Shown here: positions 1 to 10,679 of the stretch, piece after piece
Numbering within the stretch: position 1 is the stretch's first letter
How the letters are laid out: each line of letters opens with the position of its first letter
Assembly (NCBI RefSeq): GCF_000247695.1
Contig: NW_004624844.1
Span: 744,361-808,360 of the forward strand
Source of the DNA: Heterocephalus glaber
Taxonomy: Eukaryota > Chordata > Mammalia > Rodentia > Bathyergidae
Length of the DNA: 64,000 nt
Direction of reading: 5' to 3'
Program-made: the position numbers and the translations under genes
The notes under the pieces: model-generated
What the model saw: only the letters and a program-made list of their open reading frames with translations
Told to the model about the DNA's origin: nothing
The model's database searches: none

Positions 1-59
1 TGGTTGAGTATCAGAGTGTTCCATCTCATTTCCCTTTGGGGTTGCTGTAGGTGATCTGG

Positions 60-560
60 AAGTCTGGTTTTGAGAATTATGTGTTTTCTCATTTCGACTG
101 GGTGGGCAGGGGGGGTGCTGTTGATGTCCGCATGGCCTACCTCCTCTGAGCTCGGAGAGGTGGGCCAAGGGCTGGCAGCATCGGTAAGGATGGTGGCCCA
201 AGAGCCACTTCCTCTGGACCGGGAGCAGTGGGACAGTGGCTCAGAAGCCCCTACCTCTGGGCAGGAATTCTATAAGTGCTGAGAACTTGATTAGCTCCAG
301 TACAGTTGTCTGGTGGTCCAGCATCCTCTGCATCTTTGTAGTGTGGAACCAGGTGGCTATACAGAGAAGAGGCCAAAGGAGCGGGGCGCGGGTCCAGTGG
401 ATTGCTGCTGGGGCATGGGGTGATTCGGTGTTTTCAGCGTGACTGGCGACCTAGGGACCATGTCCGCAGACCTGCCTGTCTCCAGCGGGCTGATTCGGTA
501 TTTTCAGTGTGACTGGCAACCTCAGGACCACGTCCGCAGACCTGTCCCATTAACTTTTAA
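60..560. repeat. GC-rich element with 43-bp and 70-bp tandem duplications
   Basis: The stretch is much richer in G+C and CpG than its surroundings. A module beginning gtggccca at 193 recurs diverged at 236 (period 43). A module beginning tgattcggt at 421 recurs at 491 (period 70) with about 85-90 percent identity over some 58 bp. Duplicated promoter-like blocks of this kind occur in LTRs and in rodent L1 5' ends. I could not name the family, and no flanking duplication was found. Confidence 0.5.
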
Positions 561-584
561 AGAAGGCAGTGTTCTCTGCTGGAC

Positions 585-615
<31 letters not shown>

Positions 616-930
616 GGAGCTCTGGGATCAGCCAAGAGCTTGAGGTCAAGAGAGGTGAGCACAAGTACCCACCAAAAAACTCAAGAAAGGCTTTGGAATA
701 GATGCCTTTCTACTGATACTTTTAAGGCTTCACTTCACACATGGGAGAGAAGCAGGTTTTCATGTTGTGGAATTGTCCTTACATGGCTCTATGGCACAAA
801 AATAACAAATATGTCTCTCTCAGTGCTTTTTATACCAGAATAAAGGGCACTTTCTTGAAGAAGCACTGGTCTTCTGTAATGTCTGGCATTTCTTCACTTG
901 CCCTTGCTATTTAGTTGGAGTACTTATGGC

Positions 931-1010
931 TAAGGTGTGTGCGTGCGTGTGTGCGTGCATGCGTGCGTGCATGCATGTGTGTGTGTATGTATGCATGAAT
1001 ATATGCATAC
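931..1010. repeat. GT/GCGT/GCAT-rich simple repeat
   Basis: Imperfect alternating purine-pyrimidine run (gtgtgcgtgcgtgt, then gcatgcgtgcgtgcatgc and gtgtgtgtatgtatgc). It is a microsatellite in TTN intron 10. Confidence 0.85.
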
Positions 1011-1377
1011 ATATCTCACAGCTCTGTAAAGGAGGTGTATTAAATCTAAGTGACCAAGGGCTCAGGCTATGCATAAAAAAAACTGGACAGAGGTGACACC
1101 TGTCTTCCACCTATATATGCTCTGGAAAATTCACAGAAGTCCCCCTAAATTATTCTAGTAGCCAATCTCCTCAAAACTCATCAAGCAAGTGGAAAATATC
1201 GCACTGAGAATGGAATTCCCATCATGAAGGGTTTCAATATTAGACATAGAGAAACAACAAAAGAAAACACATCACAAAAACTCCATTTTGAAATTTTGGT
1301 TATAAGGTACATGCAGCTGACTGGAATGTGGTATTTGTCAACAATCTAGTAGAAGTTATTTACAAAATTGGACTTAC

Positions 1378-1509
1378 TGTTTCTTGAGTTATCTGCTTTT
1401 GTTCTTGTTTTGTAGTAATTTCTCCAGTAATTCTAGTTTCTTTTTCTTTGGCTTTAGTTGCAGAAATTACTACCTTTGGTATAAATGCTTTTTCGGTTTC
1501 CTTTCTTAT
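1378..1509 (-). CDS. TTN: Titin exon 10, third Z-repeat (residues 512-555)
   Basis: This exon has 44 codons, phase 0 at both ends. The acceptor is TTGCAG before ATAAGAAAGG and the donor is AAACA followed by GTAAGT. The peptide starts IRKETEKAFIPKVVISATKA and follows the Z-repeat pattern (charged start, hydrophobic K-V-V-I-S-A-T-K-A-K-E core, then EITTKQEQ). Titin Z-repeats sit in the sarcomeric Z-disc and bind the C-terminal EF-hand domain of alpha-actinin; internal Z-repeats are known to be alternatively spliced, and a phase 0-0 exon can be skipped without breaking frame. The ending QITQET matches the human pattern as I remember it. Further Z-repeat exons lie beyond the window edge. Confidence 0.9.
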
Positions 1510-2456
1510 CTGCAATTAATGATAAAAACAATGCCTTATTGTTTCCTGATCTTTAATGGAAGCAATATAGTGCTTATTAAATACAACAAAACAGGAATTT
1601 GAGGAAGTAAAATGCCTTTTCTGGAGCTATCACTAAATAAAAATAATCTCATGTTCATTAGTATGATCATGCACTTTCTCTGCCTAAACCATAAATTAGG
1701 CTGTTTTAGCACTGCTTTTTCTCAATGGGATATTTACAATTTCCTTTAAAAAGAATTCCAATTTTTATAAAAGAATATATGCCAACATAAATTCTATGAT
1801 AATTCTGTAATCTAAAAATAATCTTAGAGAATGGAGCATTAGAATGGAAGGCCTAAGAAGTCATTGAGCCCAGTGCATTTATTTTATACATGAAAAAGCA
1901 AAGCATAGATCATTCGTAATCTGCATTTCCACAATATTTTGCAAGTTTTCCTAAATACTGTGATGGTTCAGAGCATCAAGACTTCTCCTATGTGTCCCCA
2001 AATCCTCCAGTCAGTGGTGTGTCTCTTTTCACCATGCTTTTGATCCCACGTCAAAGCCATGTGTGAATGTCCTGCTAAGGGGTCAGAAACAGTTGCTGAG
2101 CACTTAAAGTAAGGTGTGTTCAGTGTTCTCTCTTGCTCTTCCTCTTCCCCGCTCAGCTTTTATTTCTCCTCCTGGTTTTACTTCCCTCTTCCCCTTCCCA
2201 GTCATATATTAGCTATGACCCATACAGAGGATCATAAAAGACGCAAGTGAGACCCCATTTCTCTTCCTGCAGAAGTCCCTCTCATCCACACGAGGGGATT
2301 ATTCAGTGACTCTGAGGGACTCTGGTGTCCAATATGTAGGAATATACACATGACAGAGCTTTTTATTGGTACAGTAACAGTCATGTGCCCCTCAAAACAG
2401 CACCCTTCATAGTGAGGATTATCATCTGTGTTGACACACGGGACAGCCATGTTCAC
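1510..2456 (-). other. TTN: TTN intron 9
   Basis: 947 bp between Z-repeat exons 9 and 10. AT-rich sequence with no recognisable repeat or additional exon. Confidence 0.8.
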
Positions 2457-2588
2457 CTGTTCATGAGTTGCATGTGTCTGCTCTTGTTTCGTTGTAATTA
2501 CTTCTCTGGTTCTTACTTCTTGCTCCTTGGTTTTATCGGCGGCCACTGCTACCTTAGTTATGGCAGTTTTCTCCGCCTCCTTTCTCAC
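2457..2588 (-). CDS. TTN: Titin exon 9, second Z-repeat (residues 468-511)
   Basis: This exon has 44 codons, phase 0-0. The acceptor is AATCAG before GTGAGAAAGG and the donor is GAACAG followed by GTGAAC. The peptide begins VRKEAEKTAITKVAVAADKT and ends THATHEQ. The Z-repeat core (KTAITKVAVAADKTKEQE) is clear. The repeat mediates anchorage of titin in the Z-disc through alpha-actinin. The human exon, as I recall it, has two more residues in the KEQE..TREV segment, so this copy may carry a small in-frame deletion. The open frame runs on into the intron beyond the donor, so the donor rather than a stop codon defines the end. Confidence 0.95.
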
Positions 2589-3215
2589 CTGATTTTCACA
2601 CAGGAAAGGAAAGAAACACTTTAACCTATTTTGTATAAGAAGTTATAGTAATATATCAGGATTTAGGCATAAATGTCACACAAGAGAGGATAAGGAGGAA
2701 AGCCAGGGTGATTTTAAACTATAATAAAATCTATTCAGATACAAGGTGGGAAATTATCCTGGATTTATAATACTTTTCAGCCATAAATCAAATGTCACAT
2801 TTGTTTTGAGGAATGTGAAAGCTAAGGTCCTTCGGAGAAGCTTAGAGAAATCCAATGCCTGCCCTGAGATGGTGGTTTCCATGCTTGGCTCACAGAGTAA
2901 CTGGGCTCTGGATTTGACTGCTCTCTATTTTCGCTAACTCCCTCCTGCCACCCTTTGCCTGCCTTAACCATAAGACCCTTGATACCCTGAATAGCACCAT
3001 TAAATTTCACCTACCTCAATAAGCCCCAGGATTTTTTCTGGCCTGCTGTACCCTAGAGATAGTACCAGCTTAAACACCTTTGGAATCTCAGATGACCTTT
3101 GTCTCAGACAAGTCTAAAACCATTCCACCTTCACAATGATGTGACATGGTTGCCATGGGATCTGGGCACGCCAGGCTCCAGGTGGTGGGTGGTGTTTGAG
3201 TGAACACATGCCTAC
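2589..3215 (-). other. TTN: TTN intron 8
   Basis: 627 bp; no recognised repeat or extra exon. Confidence 0.8.
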
Positions 3216-3371
3216 CTGTTCTTGAGCAGGTTGGACTCGCACGGCAGTCGTGGTGGTTGTCCTCTGAGCAGTCTGCTCTACAGCGCTGATAACTGGTTCT
3301 CTCACTCTGGCCATATCAACAGCAGCAACAACAGTTGCAACAGCTGCACTCTTGTCTGCCTCTTGTTTCAC
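3216..3371 (-). CDS. TTN: Titin exon 8, first Z-repeat (residues 416-467)
   Basis: This exon has 52 codons, phase 0-0. The acceptor is AATACAG before GTGAAACAAG and the donor is GAACAG followed by GTAGGC. The peptide starts VKQEADKSAAVATVVAAVDM and continues ARVREPVISAVEQTAQR, a run of five Thr, then AVRVQPAQEQ. It is nearly identical to the remembered human Z-repeat 1 except for one extra Thr in the Thr run. It is part of the alpha-actinin-binding Z-repeat family of titin in the Z-disc. Confidence 0.96.
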
Positions 3372-3897
3372 CTGTATTGGAAATGAAAAAGTGCAAAGCT
3401 TTTAAAAATGGTGTGCTTAGTAGAAAATGGAAATGCACAATGGCAGCTGAGCTACCTAGAATAAACTATACATAAATGTCTATCATTCCCGGGAGATAAC
3501 AGGTCTGTATCATTTAAACCCATGTTTTAAGGAAACCTCAGAGATTAGAGCCTTTGAACCAATTAAAGATGCTGTTACACCGGGCATGGTGGCGCATGCC
3601 TGTAATCCCAGCACTCTGTAGGCTGAGACAGGAGGATCGCTGTGAGTTCAAGACCACCCTGGGCTACAGCTACATAGTAAATCTGAGGCCGCCCTGAACT
3701 ACATAGCGAGACCCTGTCTCAAAAAAAATAAATAAAATAAAATAAAATAAAGATGCTTTTACAAAGCATGACAACCAAATTTGGTCCTCAGTTTCTGACT
3801 CTTTTTTATGCTCCTATGCACTTTCCCTCCAACCTAGAAATCAGGTCGGAGAAACCAGAAGGTGAAATCAGGAGACATGAAAGAATTCTGAGGGTAC
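3372..3897 (-). other. TTN: TTN intron 7
   Basis: 526 bp, of which about 170 bp is a B1 SINE (3580-3748). Nothing else recognised. Confidence 0.8.
3580..3748 (+). mobile_element. B1 SINE
   Basis: 7SL-derived SINE starting ccgggcatggtggcgca, with the 29-bp-type internal duplication (two gcc/accc..ctg..ctacatag blocks) and an A-rich AAATA tail. It is flanked by near-perfect 15-bp target-site duplications at 3565-3579 and 3749-3763 (one mismatch). Confidence 0.93.
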
Positions 3898-4228
3898 CTC
3901 CTTAGCACCAGCGGTGACAGCTCCTGCCGCAAAGTGTGCGCTGGCGGCCACGCTGGCGGCAGCGCCTGCAGCCCCGGTGATGGTCACCTGCTCCTGGACA
4001 CCAAATCTCCCTTCCCAGCGCTCTTCTCTCCTGATCTGAGTAGAGCTCATCACTCTCGTCTCCCTCATCTCAGCCTCAGTGGAGGAGGCCACGTAGCCCT
4101 CTTGCTTCCAAGGGGGAGGTACTTCAGGGCCTGTGGCCATGGTGGCTGCCTGCGTCTTCCGGATGAGTAATGGTGACTTAACCGATCTTATGGGGGATGT
4201 AGAGATCCTCCCAGCTGGAGACACAGAC
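3898..4228 (-). CDS. TTN: Titin exon 7, Z-disc linker (residues 305-415)
   Basis: This 331-bp exon enters in phase 2 (AG from exon 6 plus G gives Arg) and leaves in phase 0. The acceptor is CTTCTCAG before GTCTGTGTCT and the donor is AAGGAG followed by GTACCC. The peptide continues the Ser-Pro series (SVSPAGRISTSPIRSVKSP), then a PEVPPPWKQEGYVAS segment, an acidic/basic stretch (REERWEGRFGVQEQVTITG) and an Ala-rich tail (GAAGAAASVAASAHFAAGAV). It is the unstructured linker between Ig Z2 and the Z-repeats. The Ala-rich end differs somewhat from the human sequence I remember, as expected for a disordered region. Confidence 0.95.
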
Positions 4229-6199
4229 CTGAGAAGCAAAGCTAGAGGTCAGAGCGCCAAGCCCAGGAGCTTCAAAGTGAGCAATCAGATTCTGATAATA
4301 GGGGGGAAATCGGGAAGTGCTTTAAGGCAGGGTTTTACCTATTCAGAGGATAAATAATGTACTTGAAAATAATTTGTTTTGAAATCTCTATAAGCCTTAT
4401 TCTTATCTGCTGTAACCCTGTAAGGGAATCAGACTTAATTCTCAGTAAGCTGAAGAACTTTGTGCTCTGTCTCACTTTCTCACATTAAACAAAAGAAAAG
4501 AAAAAAGAAAGATGAAGACCGAGGAAGATGCTTTCTTAATATACAGCCAAAGAAAGGACATCTCCAACCCAGTAAGCACCTGTTTTTCTCTATTCCCACT
4601 CCTAGCTGGCAGGGGCCAGATGTCAAGTGGGTGTTAGACAAAGAAAGGCTTCCACAATCAAAATACTTGTACCACTATAGGGTACACAAGCGAAGCATTT
4701 TTTTTTTCTCCTTTCCGTTTTCCTTCCTGCAAGATTCTCTGCAGAGAGCCTTCCCAGTGTCTGTATCTCTTGTGAACTTCCAGGCTAGCAGGAAGTTGTC
4801 TTGCTGAGTTTTTTGCAGTACCTTTTTAGGTGTAGACTGCAGTGCAGTTCGGAAACTGCTGCTGTCACAGTGTTTGTGGGCTGCTCTTTTTAACTCTGTA
4901 CTTATTTACATTCACCCTCATATTATACTAAGGATTTCCTTTAAATAACCTTAGAGTTATGATGGGAATTGGGTAATTTGAAGTTTAATAATTTTGTGGA
5001 GTTTTTGTTATTAAACTTTGATAAATTAGCTTCTTACAAAATACTTTTTGTTTCTTGAAGTGTCTGCAATTTGAAAATAGCATAATCTGAAGGGTATTAG
5101 TGCCAAATTCTGGTACTGATGGCCCCAAAAAGATAATTTCTGATCTATAGTAATAATTCTGGGAACTGGTCAACTGCTGCACTTTAAGAAAAACTTCTTC
5201 AAAACTCATTTTTAACCAGTAAGGTTTATTACATCTCCCCTCTGGGTGGCAGTATTGACTCATCATTGCATTATTCTAGTTCTGCACATACAAAAAATAT
5301 TTATAAATGTATTCTGGCACTATACAGATATTTGGTTTATACTGAACATAAATGAAACAATTATCCTAATTAACCTCAAAGTATGGCTGGTAATTGTTCT
5401 AAATTATGAAGTAACAGTACATTACAACCAACCAGATTCGTGAAGAAAGGTTTAATCATTTTCCTTAAGGGCTTTTTGTTGTTGTTGTTTTGGTGAAAAT
5501 CATTTACATTTTATAAATGAAGTCATAATCAAAGAGAAGATTTAAGGAACATGCCTCTATTCTGAAAATGGTTGCACTGGAAATACAGCAAGGATTAGGT
5601 GGAAAAATAGAGGGTCTACACCAATTGAAGAAAAGTAGAAAGACATACACTTCTGAGTTTCAACTTCTGCCATGTTCTTGTTGTTCCTACTAAAGTGAGT
5701 TTAATTCAAAGAGCATTCAAGACATGATTAGCATGACATGAGTGATTAGCAGCAGGCCACGGGTAAGCCCATAACTGTGAAAATCAATGTAATTTGAGTC
5801 ATTATATGAAAGTGCTTATTTCTGCACTTACAATAAAAAGTAATCACCTGGTCACAGCTAGATACAATGTACCTTATTCAGAGAAATATGTTTGCTTTAC
5901 TTTGCAACAAAAATCAAGGTTAAACCATGAGATATTTAGGAAGTAGTCTCTCTTGGATAACCATTATTTTCTACATAAATCGGTATTTTTATTTTTGAAT
6001 GATTTTAAAGCAAATTTTGGGGAAAAGATAATTGGGGTGGTTACTCTCAGAATACTTGGATGGTCAAAACCTTGCATGTAATCACAGAAACTCTGATATT
6101 CTAAATGACCCTTAGGCTTGGATTTAAAATACACTGAGATTATTATCTTCCCCAGAATTCTCATCTGGCCTGTGCTGTGATTTCATGTTGTGCAAACTT

Positions 6200-7080
6200 A
6201 GAGGCAGCCTGAGATTGTACCCTTTTTTTATTTGCTTGCTAGATATGTTTAAAACACTGAGCTTTTCAGGGTTTCATAGTAATGTTTGTTAATATCTTCA
6301 ATTTTTTTAAGAGGCTAAAACAATAAAGATTGGAAAGTAGCATTTTTTCATATATTTATATTGCCTCTCCTTTGTATCTTTTCCTATTTTTTCCCTATTT
6401 ATTTCAAATGGTTTTTTTTCCTTTTGAAAATTTATTTGTGTAACTTTTCAGTGCATTTGGTTTATTAGCTCTTTGTCCTCAGCACTGTTCACATTCCCTA
6501 CAGATTTGCTTGTGTTTTGCTTCTTTCTGGGACCTCATGCAGCATAAACATGTACAGTTGCGTGGGCTGCGGACTGTTTCTAGGCTGGTATTGTTCCTGC
6601 CGTAGCCATCGTATGCTTATAATGATGTCTTTTTGGGCAGTGGCAACAAAGTTTCTTGTGGAAAAGACATCATTACTTTTTTTTTTTCCCCACAAATTCA
6701 CCATTTGGTCTATCAATGACCTCGCTTTTTCCATTTTTATTTTTATGTTATCGAATCTATAAATTTATTTTTAAAGGTTCTCCCCTATAAATGTTATAAA
6801 GGTTCTCCCCAAATTTTCTTCTCTCTCTCTTTGGTTTTTAGTTTTCAAATTAACTCTTTAATCAAGCTGGGATTTGTTTTGTAAATGATGTGAGGTAAAG
6901 GTTTATGCCTGTCTCCTTCCAGATGGATATCTAATTGGGCTCCCATATCTTCTCACGTAAAACATCCTCCCCTTCCTTCTGAATTAAAAAGTTATGTTGA
7001 TTAAAAATGAATTCCCTCCATACTTAAACGTATTTCTGGACTCTCTATTCTGCGTTACCAAAAAGTATTTTTCTGTTCAT
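6200..7080 (-). mobile_element. Old L1 LINE fragment
   Basis: Read on the minus strand it resembles the 3' half of L1 ORF2 in older mammalian L1 families. The plus-strand segment 6865-7075 (aagctgggatttg, then atggatatctaattggg, then ggactctctattctg) is characteristic. It is highly decayed, and 6500-6740 does not clearly belong to it. Confidence 0.55.
6620..6675. repeat. Perfect 14-bp inverted repeat, 28-nt loop
   Basis: taatgatgtctttt at 6620-6633 is the exact reverse complement of aaaagacatcatta at 6662-6675. It could form a hairpin in DNA or in the intronic RNA. Confidence 0.8.
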
Positions 7081-7089
7081 TTACTATTG

Positions 7090-7169
7090 TTTTTTCAGTG
7101 CTGGGATTGAATCCAGGGCTTCAGGCATACTAGGTAAGTATTCTCCCATTCAGCTAAGTTACCCAGCCC
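7090..7169 (-). mobile_element. Old ID-type SINE
   Basis: On the minus strand it reads as a tRNA-derived ID element with recognisable A and B boxes (plus strand: attgaatccagggct and cattcagctaagttacccagccc). It is more diverged than the other ID copies here. Confidence 0.6.
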
Positions 7170-7640
7170 ATCATACTGTCTGGATCACAGTAACCTCACA
7201 GTAAATTTGAGTATTTTTCAGGTCAACTATCTCATTATTCTGCTTTTAATTTTTTCTTGGCAGGGAAACTTTGTTTACATGTTTTTTATTCCACTTAAAT
7301 AATCAAGAAAACCTTTTGTTTGTGCAAATTATATACATTTTTCAGTTCCTCATATTAAAAGCCTCATCATTTTAAGCCAGACCCCAAAGTTTCAAGCCCG
7401 TGAGGATAATTTATGCTTGATTATATAATTTCTGCGCCCTGATGAAACAAGCTCACCTTCTAAATTATCTGCATATTAACTAAGTATAGAAATCCATTTT
7501 ATTTAGAGTGAAGACTTGTGAAAATCATTTTCAGTAATTTCTTGGTTTACTTCCTTTGGCACATGCTGTATTTTTGATCGCTTGGGACTTGATTTAAAAA
7601 TGCCTTACGTAAGAACCCGGCCTCCTACAAAGCAGCTTAC

Positions 7641-7885
7641 CTGACAGGAGACGGGGTCGGGGCCCTCACGTGTCTGACGGGGGTCGGGGAGTGTCTGACG
7701 GGGGACGGGGACTGCTGTCGAGCCAGCTGTGCCTTGGTAGTGAGGGACGGAGGCGTTGGAGACCTCGACTTTGGCTTAGGGGGGATCCTGGGAGGAGCTT
7801 TATGCGGCAGCTGCTGTCCAGTGGCCTCATCTATGACCATTTCAACTGTTGCGATTGATCTGGCATCAAAGTGGGCTTCAATCTT
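7641..7885 (-). CDS. TTN: Titin exon 6, Ser-Pro-rich Z-disc linker (residues 224-305)
   Basis: This 245-bp exon enters in phase 0 and leaves in phase 2. The acceptor is TTTACAG before AAGATTGAAG and the donor is CTGTCAG followed by GTAAGC. The peptide begins KIEAHFDARSIATVEMVIDE, then a Pro/Lys-rich PPRIPPKPKSRSPTPPS, then tandem Ser/Thr-Pro motifs (SPSPVRHSPTPVRHVRAPTP, then SPVR). Titin Z-disc SP motifs are known targets of proline-directed kinases in developing muscle, and the repeats are present here. At the DNA level the SP motifs form a short internal repeat (gtgtctgacgggg at 7670 and 7691). Confidence 0.96.
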
Positions 7886-7977
7886 CTGTAAAAAACAATG
7901 AAAATAAAGCCCATGTTGAGGAAGAATACCTGGGGACAGGACCCTGAAGGCTGGGGAACAGCAGTGTTGAAAAATAC

Positions 7978-8063
7978 CTTTTCAATTCTGGTTTGTCTTG
8001 TTTCCGAAATCTGAGCAGTCGAAACAATTGTCTTTGTCTTTTTCGCGGGTACTACTTCTTCAC
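7978..8063 (-). CDS. TTN: Titin exon 5 (residues 195-223)
   Basis: This 86-bp exon enters in phase 1 and leaves in phase 0. The acceptor is CTGCAG before GTGAAGAAG and the donor is GAAAAG followed by GTATTT. The peptide is GEEVVPAKKTKTIVSTAQIS then ETRQTRIEK. It is the charged linker just after the second Ig domain. The flanking introns are short (92 bp on the 3' side and 483 bp on the 5' side), as in the compact 5' exon cluster of titin. Confidence 0.94.
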
Positions 8064-8546
8064 CTGCAGAAGGGGAAAGATGAGGGTTTTAGGAGGACAA
8101 ACACAATCCGTTTAAAAAGAGATCCTCTTGTTTGTGACTACAAAGTCAATACAATTTTCTTGGTGTCTCAATGGAAAAAATGCAGAACGGTTTGAATTTT
8201 ATATGAATATGTTAGATTTGAAAATCGAAAATGTTTATCATTAGATTCAAGTCTACTTAGACCATTTTTTTTAAAAAGCCATTATTTATCAACAATTTGA
8301 AAATATACATAGCTTAATTTACAGTTTTTTACAGTGGGGTTAATAACTACAGATTGCTTTTCTCCCAAGCTCCTGCCTAAAATCTCAGACATTCTTCTTT
8401 TGGGAAAATTGAAAACGCAGCTTTGACCTCAGCTCACGGCATTGGTAGGGGGGTGAATGGGAGTAGGTGGACCCCTGTCCCCAGCGCCCCCCTGTCCCAG
8501 ATGAGGTCTCTCTTCTTTTCTCAGTTCCTCAGCCTCCAGCCCATAC
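8064..8546 (-). other. TTN: TTN intron 4
   Basis: 483 bp, no recognised repeat. Confidence 0.8.
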
Positions 8547-8834
8547 CTTGAACCAGCAATTCGGCAGTCGAAGTAGCTCTTCCCACGCTATTAGTAGCAT
8601 TTACTGAATAGGTTCCAGAGTCTTCAGGGTATGCTTCAGCAATCAGTAAGCTGTAGAGGTCGCCTTCTTGTGAAATTTGAAAATCAAGGGAGCTCTGGAT
8701 TTCAGCTCCGTCCCGGTAGAACTTCACCACAGGTGTAGGGATTCCAGTCACTCTCACTTGGAGTCTCACTTGGCTCCCCTGTCTCACTGTCATGCTCTGC
8801 AGTCGTTGAGTGAAGTTGGGTGGTGCTGTTTCTG
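8547..8834 (-). CDS. TTN: Titin exon 4, Ig domain Z2 (residues 99-195)
   Basis: This 288-bp exon is phase 1-1. The acceptor is CTCCACAG before CAGAAAC and the donor is TTCAAG followed by GTATGG. One exon encodes a complete I-set Ig domain: ETAPPNFTQRLQSMTV, then RQGSQVRLQVRVTGIPTPVV, then KFYRDGAEIQSS, the DSGTYSVNATNSVG signature and ELLVQ. Z2 with Z1 forms the N-terminal tandem that telethonin (TCAP) clamps at the Z-disc. The ORF extends past the donor into intron 4 (GMGWRLRN), which is not coding. Confidence 0.97.
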
Positions 8835-10274
8835 CTGTGGAGGGCAGAGAAGAAAATCAGGCCCAGCATCCAGCATCCAGCATCCAGCATCCAGCATCCT
8901 GCCCACAGGGTATTTTTAAACAATCACAGCTCCAAATCCAAAGCCAGGCAATGACTGGCGGATCCAACATCCTTGACTGTCCTTGAACCGCTCAACACAG
9001 GACAGCCCGAAGGGAACCAGGTGAGCATGGAAAACTATCCCACTACCATAATTTTTATTTTACTGACTTTGTTTTGCCTAGTGGTTGCAGGTCACCACAT
9101 TTTCTTTTTTAAACAAAGAGCCTAGATCTTGTTATTTCTAAAGAATCTTTCAGGCACCTCCCGGCTTCATATCTTGCACCACATTAATGTTTTCACACCA
9201 TTTTACAAACTTTGGTAAGTTGTCTTAAACTGAATTCCAGTGGTTGGTGGAGTGGGCACAGCTGTGACTTACAGAATCATTAAGTTCTAATTTAATTCTA
9301 AAAACCTAAATCTTCTCCAAGTTGATCAGTATTCAAATAACCCAAATATTTACTTCCATTTAAAATATTAATCCCAATAATGACATGATTTCATGTTAAT
9401 TATGCTATAGAAAGGGTTTTTAAGGTTACACTCAAAGGAATTTTTAATAAGATAAATATGAGGGGTGAATGGATTAACTTTGATGTGGTCTTGGGGAATA
9501 AGTGATAACAGGTGCTGCTAACCCTGTGCCTTGTCCATTTCTGAATTTTCTGGGTACATGCTAAAGTCCCCGCCCAGTTGTTTCCTGGTGTGCTTTTTGT
9601 TTAGGTCAGTGATGGCCCCATAACTAGGCATCGCTGAAGGCACAACTTACTGGATAAACATATGTAACATTGTGCACTTCAAGAAAGATGTTATTATGTA
9701 AGGTGTATGTAAAGCAATTCGTGTTCTGAATATTAGTGTCTCACAAGGCAGTAAAGGATGGAAGAAAAACAAGAAGCCACTAAGATAGATCACAACATTT
9801 CTGGGGCGATGGTGTCAGATATTTGAACAATAAGCATTTGCCTTTTTTTGAGTTTACTGTGTAGTCTATTAGATGTTTCTTAAGTGACAAGTCTGTGAAC
9901 CACTTGCATCAGAATTACTCAGATGCTTTTTAAAGTGGGAATTCCTAGTAACTCCTGGAATATCTTGTATTCCTTAGTAGGCTTATGGCCAAGGGTCCAA
10001 GCCTTTCTATTTGCTGAGATGTGATTTTTAACATCTTCTTAACATGCTTTTGAGTGTTCAATATGTGTACATAGACACTGATTCTCAGCTGCTTTTTTAC
10101 TGTATTTTGAAAAGAAAAATTCCACACGGCAAACACTTTTGTTATAAACTCAGCCTCCTGTGGGCTCTTGTCGGGGTCAGGCCCTGAGTCTCCTGTGCTC
10201 GTTCATAGCTCTCTGCTCCCCTCTCCTTTCCCCAGGTACTGCAGCAGCAGAAGACAGGCAGGTCCCAAACCTAC
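8835..10274 (-). other. TTN: TTN intron 3
   Basis: 1440 bp with a 7-bp minisatellite close to the exon 4 acceptor (8864-8898). Otherwise unremarkable. Confidence 0.8.
8864..8898. repeat. 7-bp tandem repeat, about 5 copies
   Basis: Five perfect copies of cagcatc, about 30 bp upstream (on the minus strand) of TTN exon 4. Confidence 0.95.
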
Positions 10275-10478
10275 CTGTCACGAGAAGCTCAGCAGTGCTA
10301 GTCGCTTGTCCAGATCCATTGGTGGCTCTCAGGGAGTAACGTCCACTGTTGGCTTTAGTCACGGCGGGGATCATCAGTCTAGCGCGGCCATCGCTAAAGG
10401 AGATCTGCACGCCGGGCAGAGTGGAAGTAGAAATCACCTGGCCATCCCGAAACCAGCTCACCTCAGGAACTGGGAAAC
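10275..10478 (-). CDS. TTN: Titin exon 3, rest of Ig domain Z1 (residues 31-99)
   Basis: This 204-bp exon is phase 1-1. The acceptor is GCTCCACAG before GTTTCCCAG and the donor is GTGACAG followed by GTAGGT. The peptide reads GFPVPEVSWFRDGQVISTST, LPGVQISFSDGRARLMIPAV, TKANSGRYSLRATNGSGQAT and STAELLVT. It completes the Z1 I-set Ig fold, with the C-strand Trp (VSWF) and the NSGRYSLRATNGSG F-strand motif. It is nearly identical to the human N-terminus. Z1 is half of the telethonin-binding pair. Confidence 0.97.
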
Positions 10479-10679
10479 CTGTGGAGCAAGCATAGTCCAT
10501 CTTTATGTGTGGGTGGGGACTGCAGAGTCCTCTGCTCTGTCCCATTGCGTTCACTGCCTTGCTCTACCCAAAAGCTATCTAAAGAGAATGCCGTTTAGCA
10601 GTAGTGACAACCTGACCATTGTGTGACAGAGCTGTGAACTGTAGGCCACCAGGCAGGCCTAGTGGCTTAAGGAGAGGCC

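Larger units (their letters stand above)
1..1377 (-). other. TTN: TTN intron 10 (partial)
   Basis: Intronic sequence downstream of TTN exon 10; the next Z-repeat exon is not in the window. It holds a GC-rich tandemly duplicated element (about 60-560), a TTTTG run near 587-610, an AATAAA on the plus strand at 840 and a GT/GCGT-rich simple repeat (about 931-1010). No exon-like open frame with splice sites was seen. Confidence 0.7.
4229..7640 (-). other. TTN: TTN intron 6
   Basis: 3.4 kb. The 4229-6180 part shows no recognised repeat. An L1 fragment in reverse orientation lies at about 6200-7080 and an old ID-type SINE at 7090-7169. A perfect 14-bp inverted repeat lies at 6620-6675. No exon was seen. 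Confidence 0.75.

Noticed and set aside
3934..4170. Plus-strand open frames over TTN exon 7
   Set aside because: Antisense shadow of a GC-rich coding exon.
8864..8898. Regular short repeats suggesting a CRISPR-like array
   Set aside because: Seven-bp units without spacers in a mammalian intron: a simple minisatellite.
10168..10626. 152-codon plus-strand open frame over TTN exon 3
   Set aside because: Antisense shadow of the conserved Ig Z1 exon.
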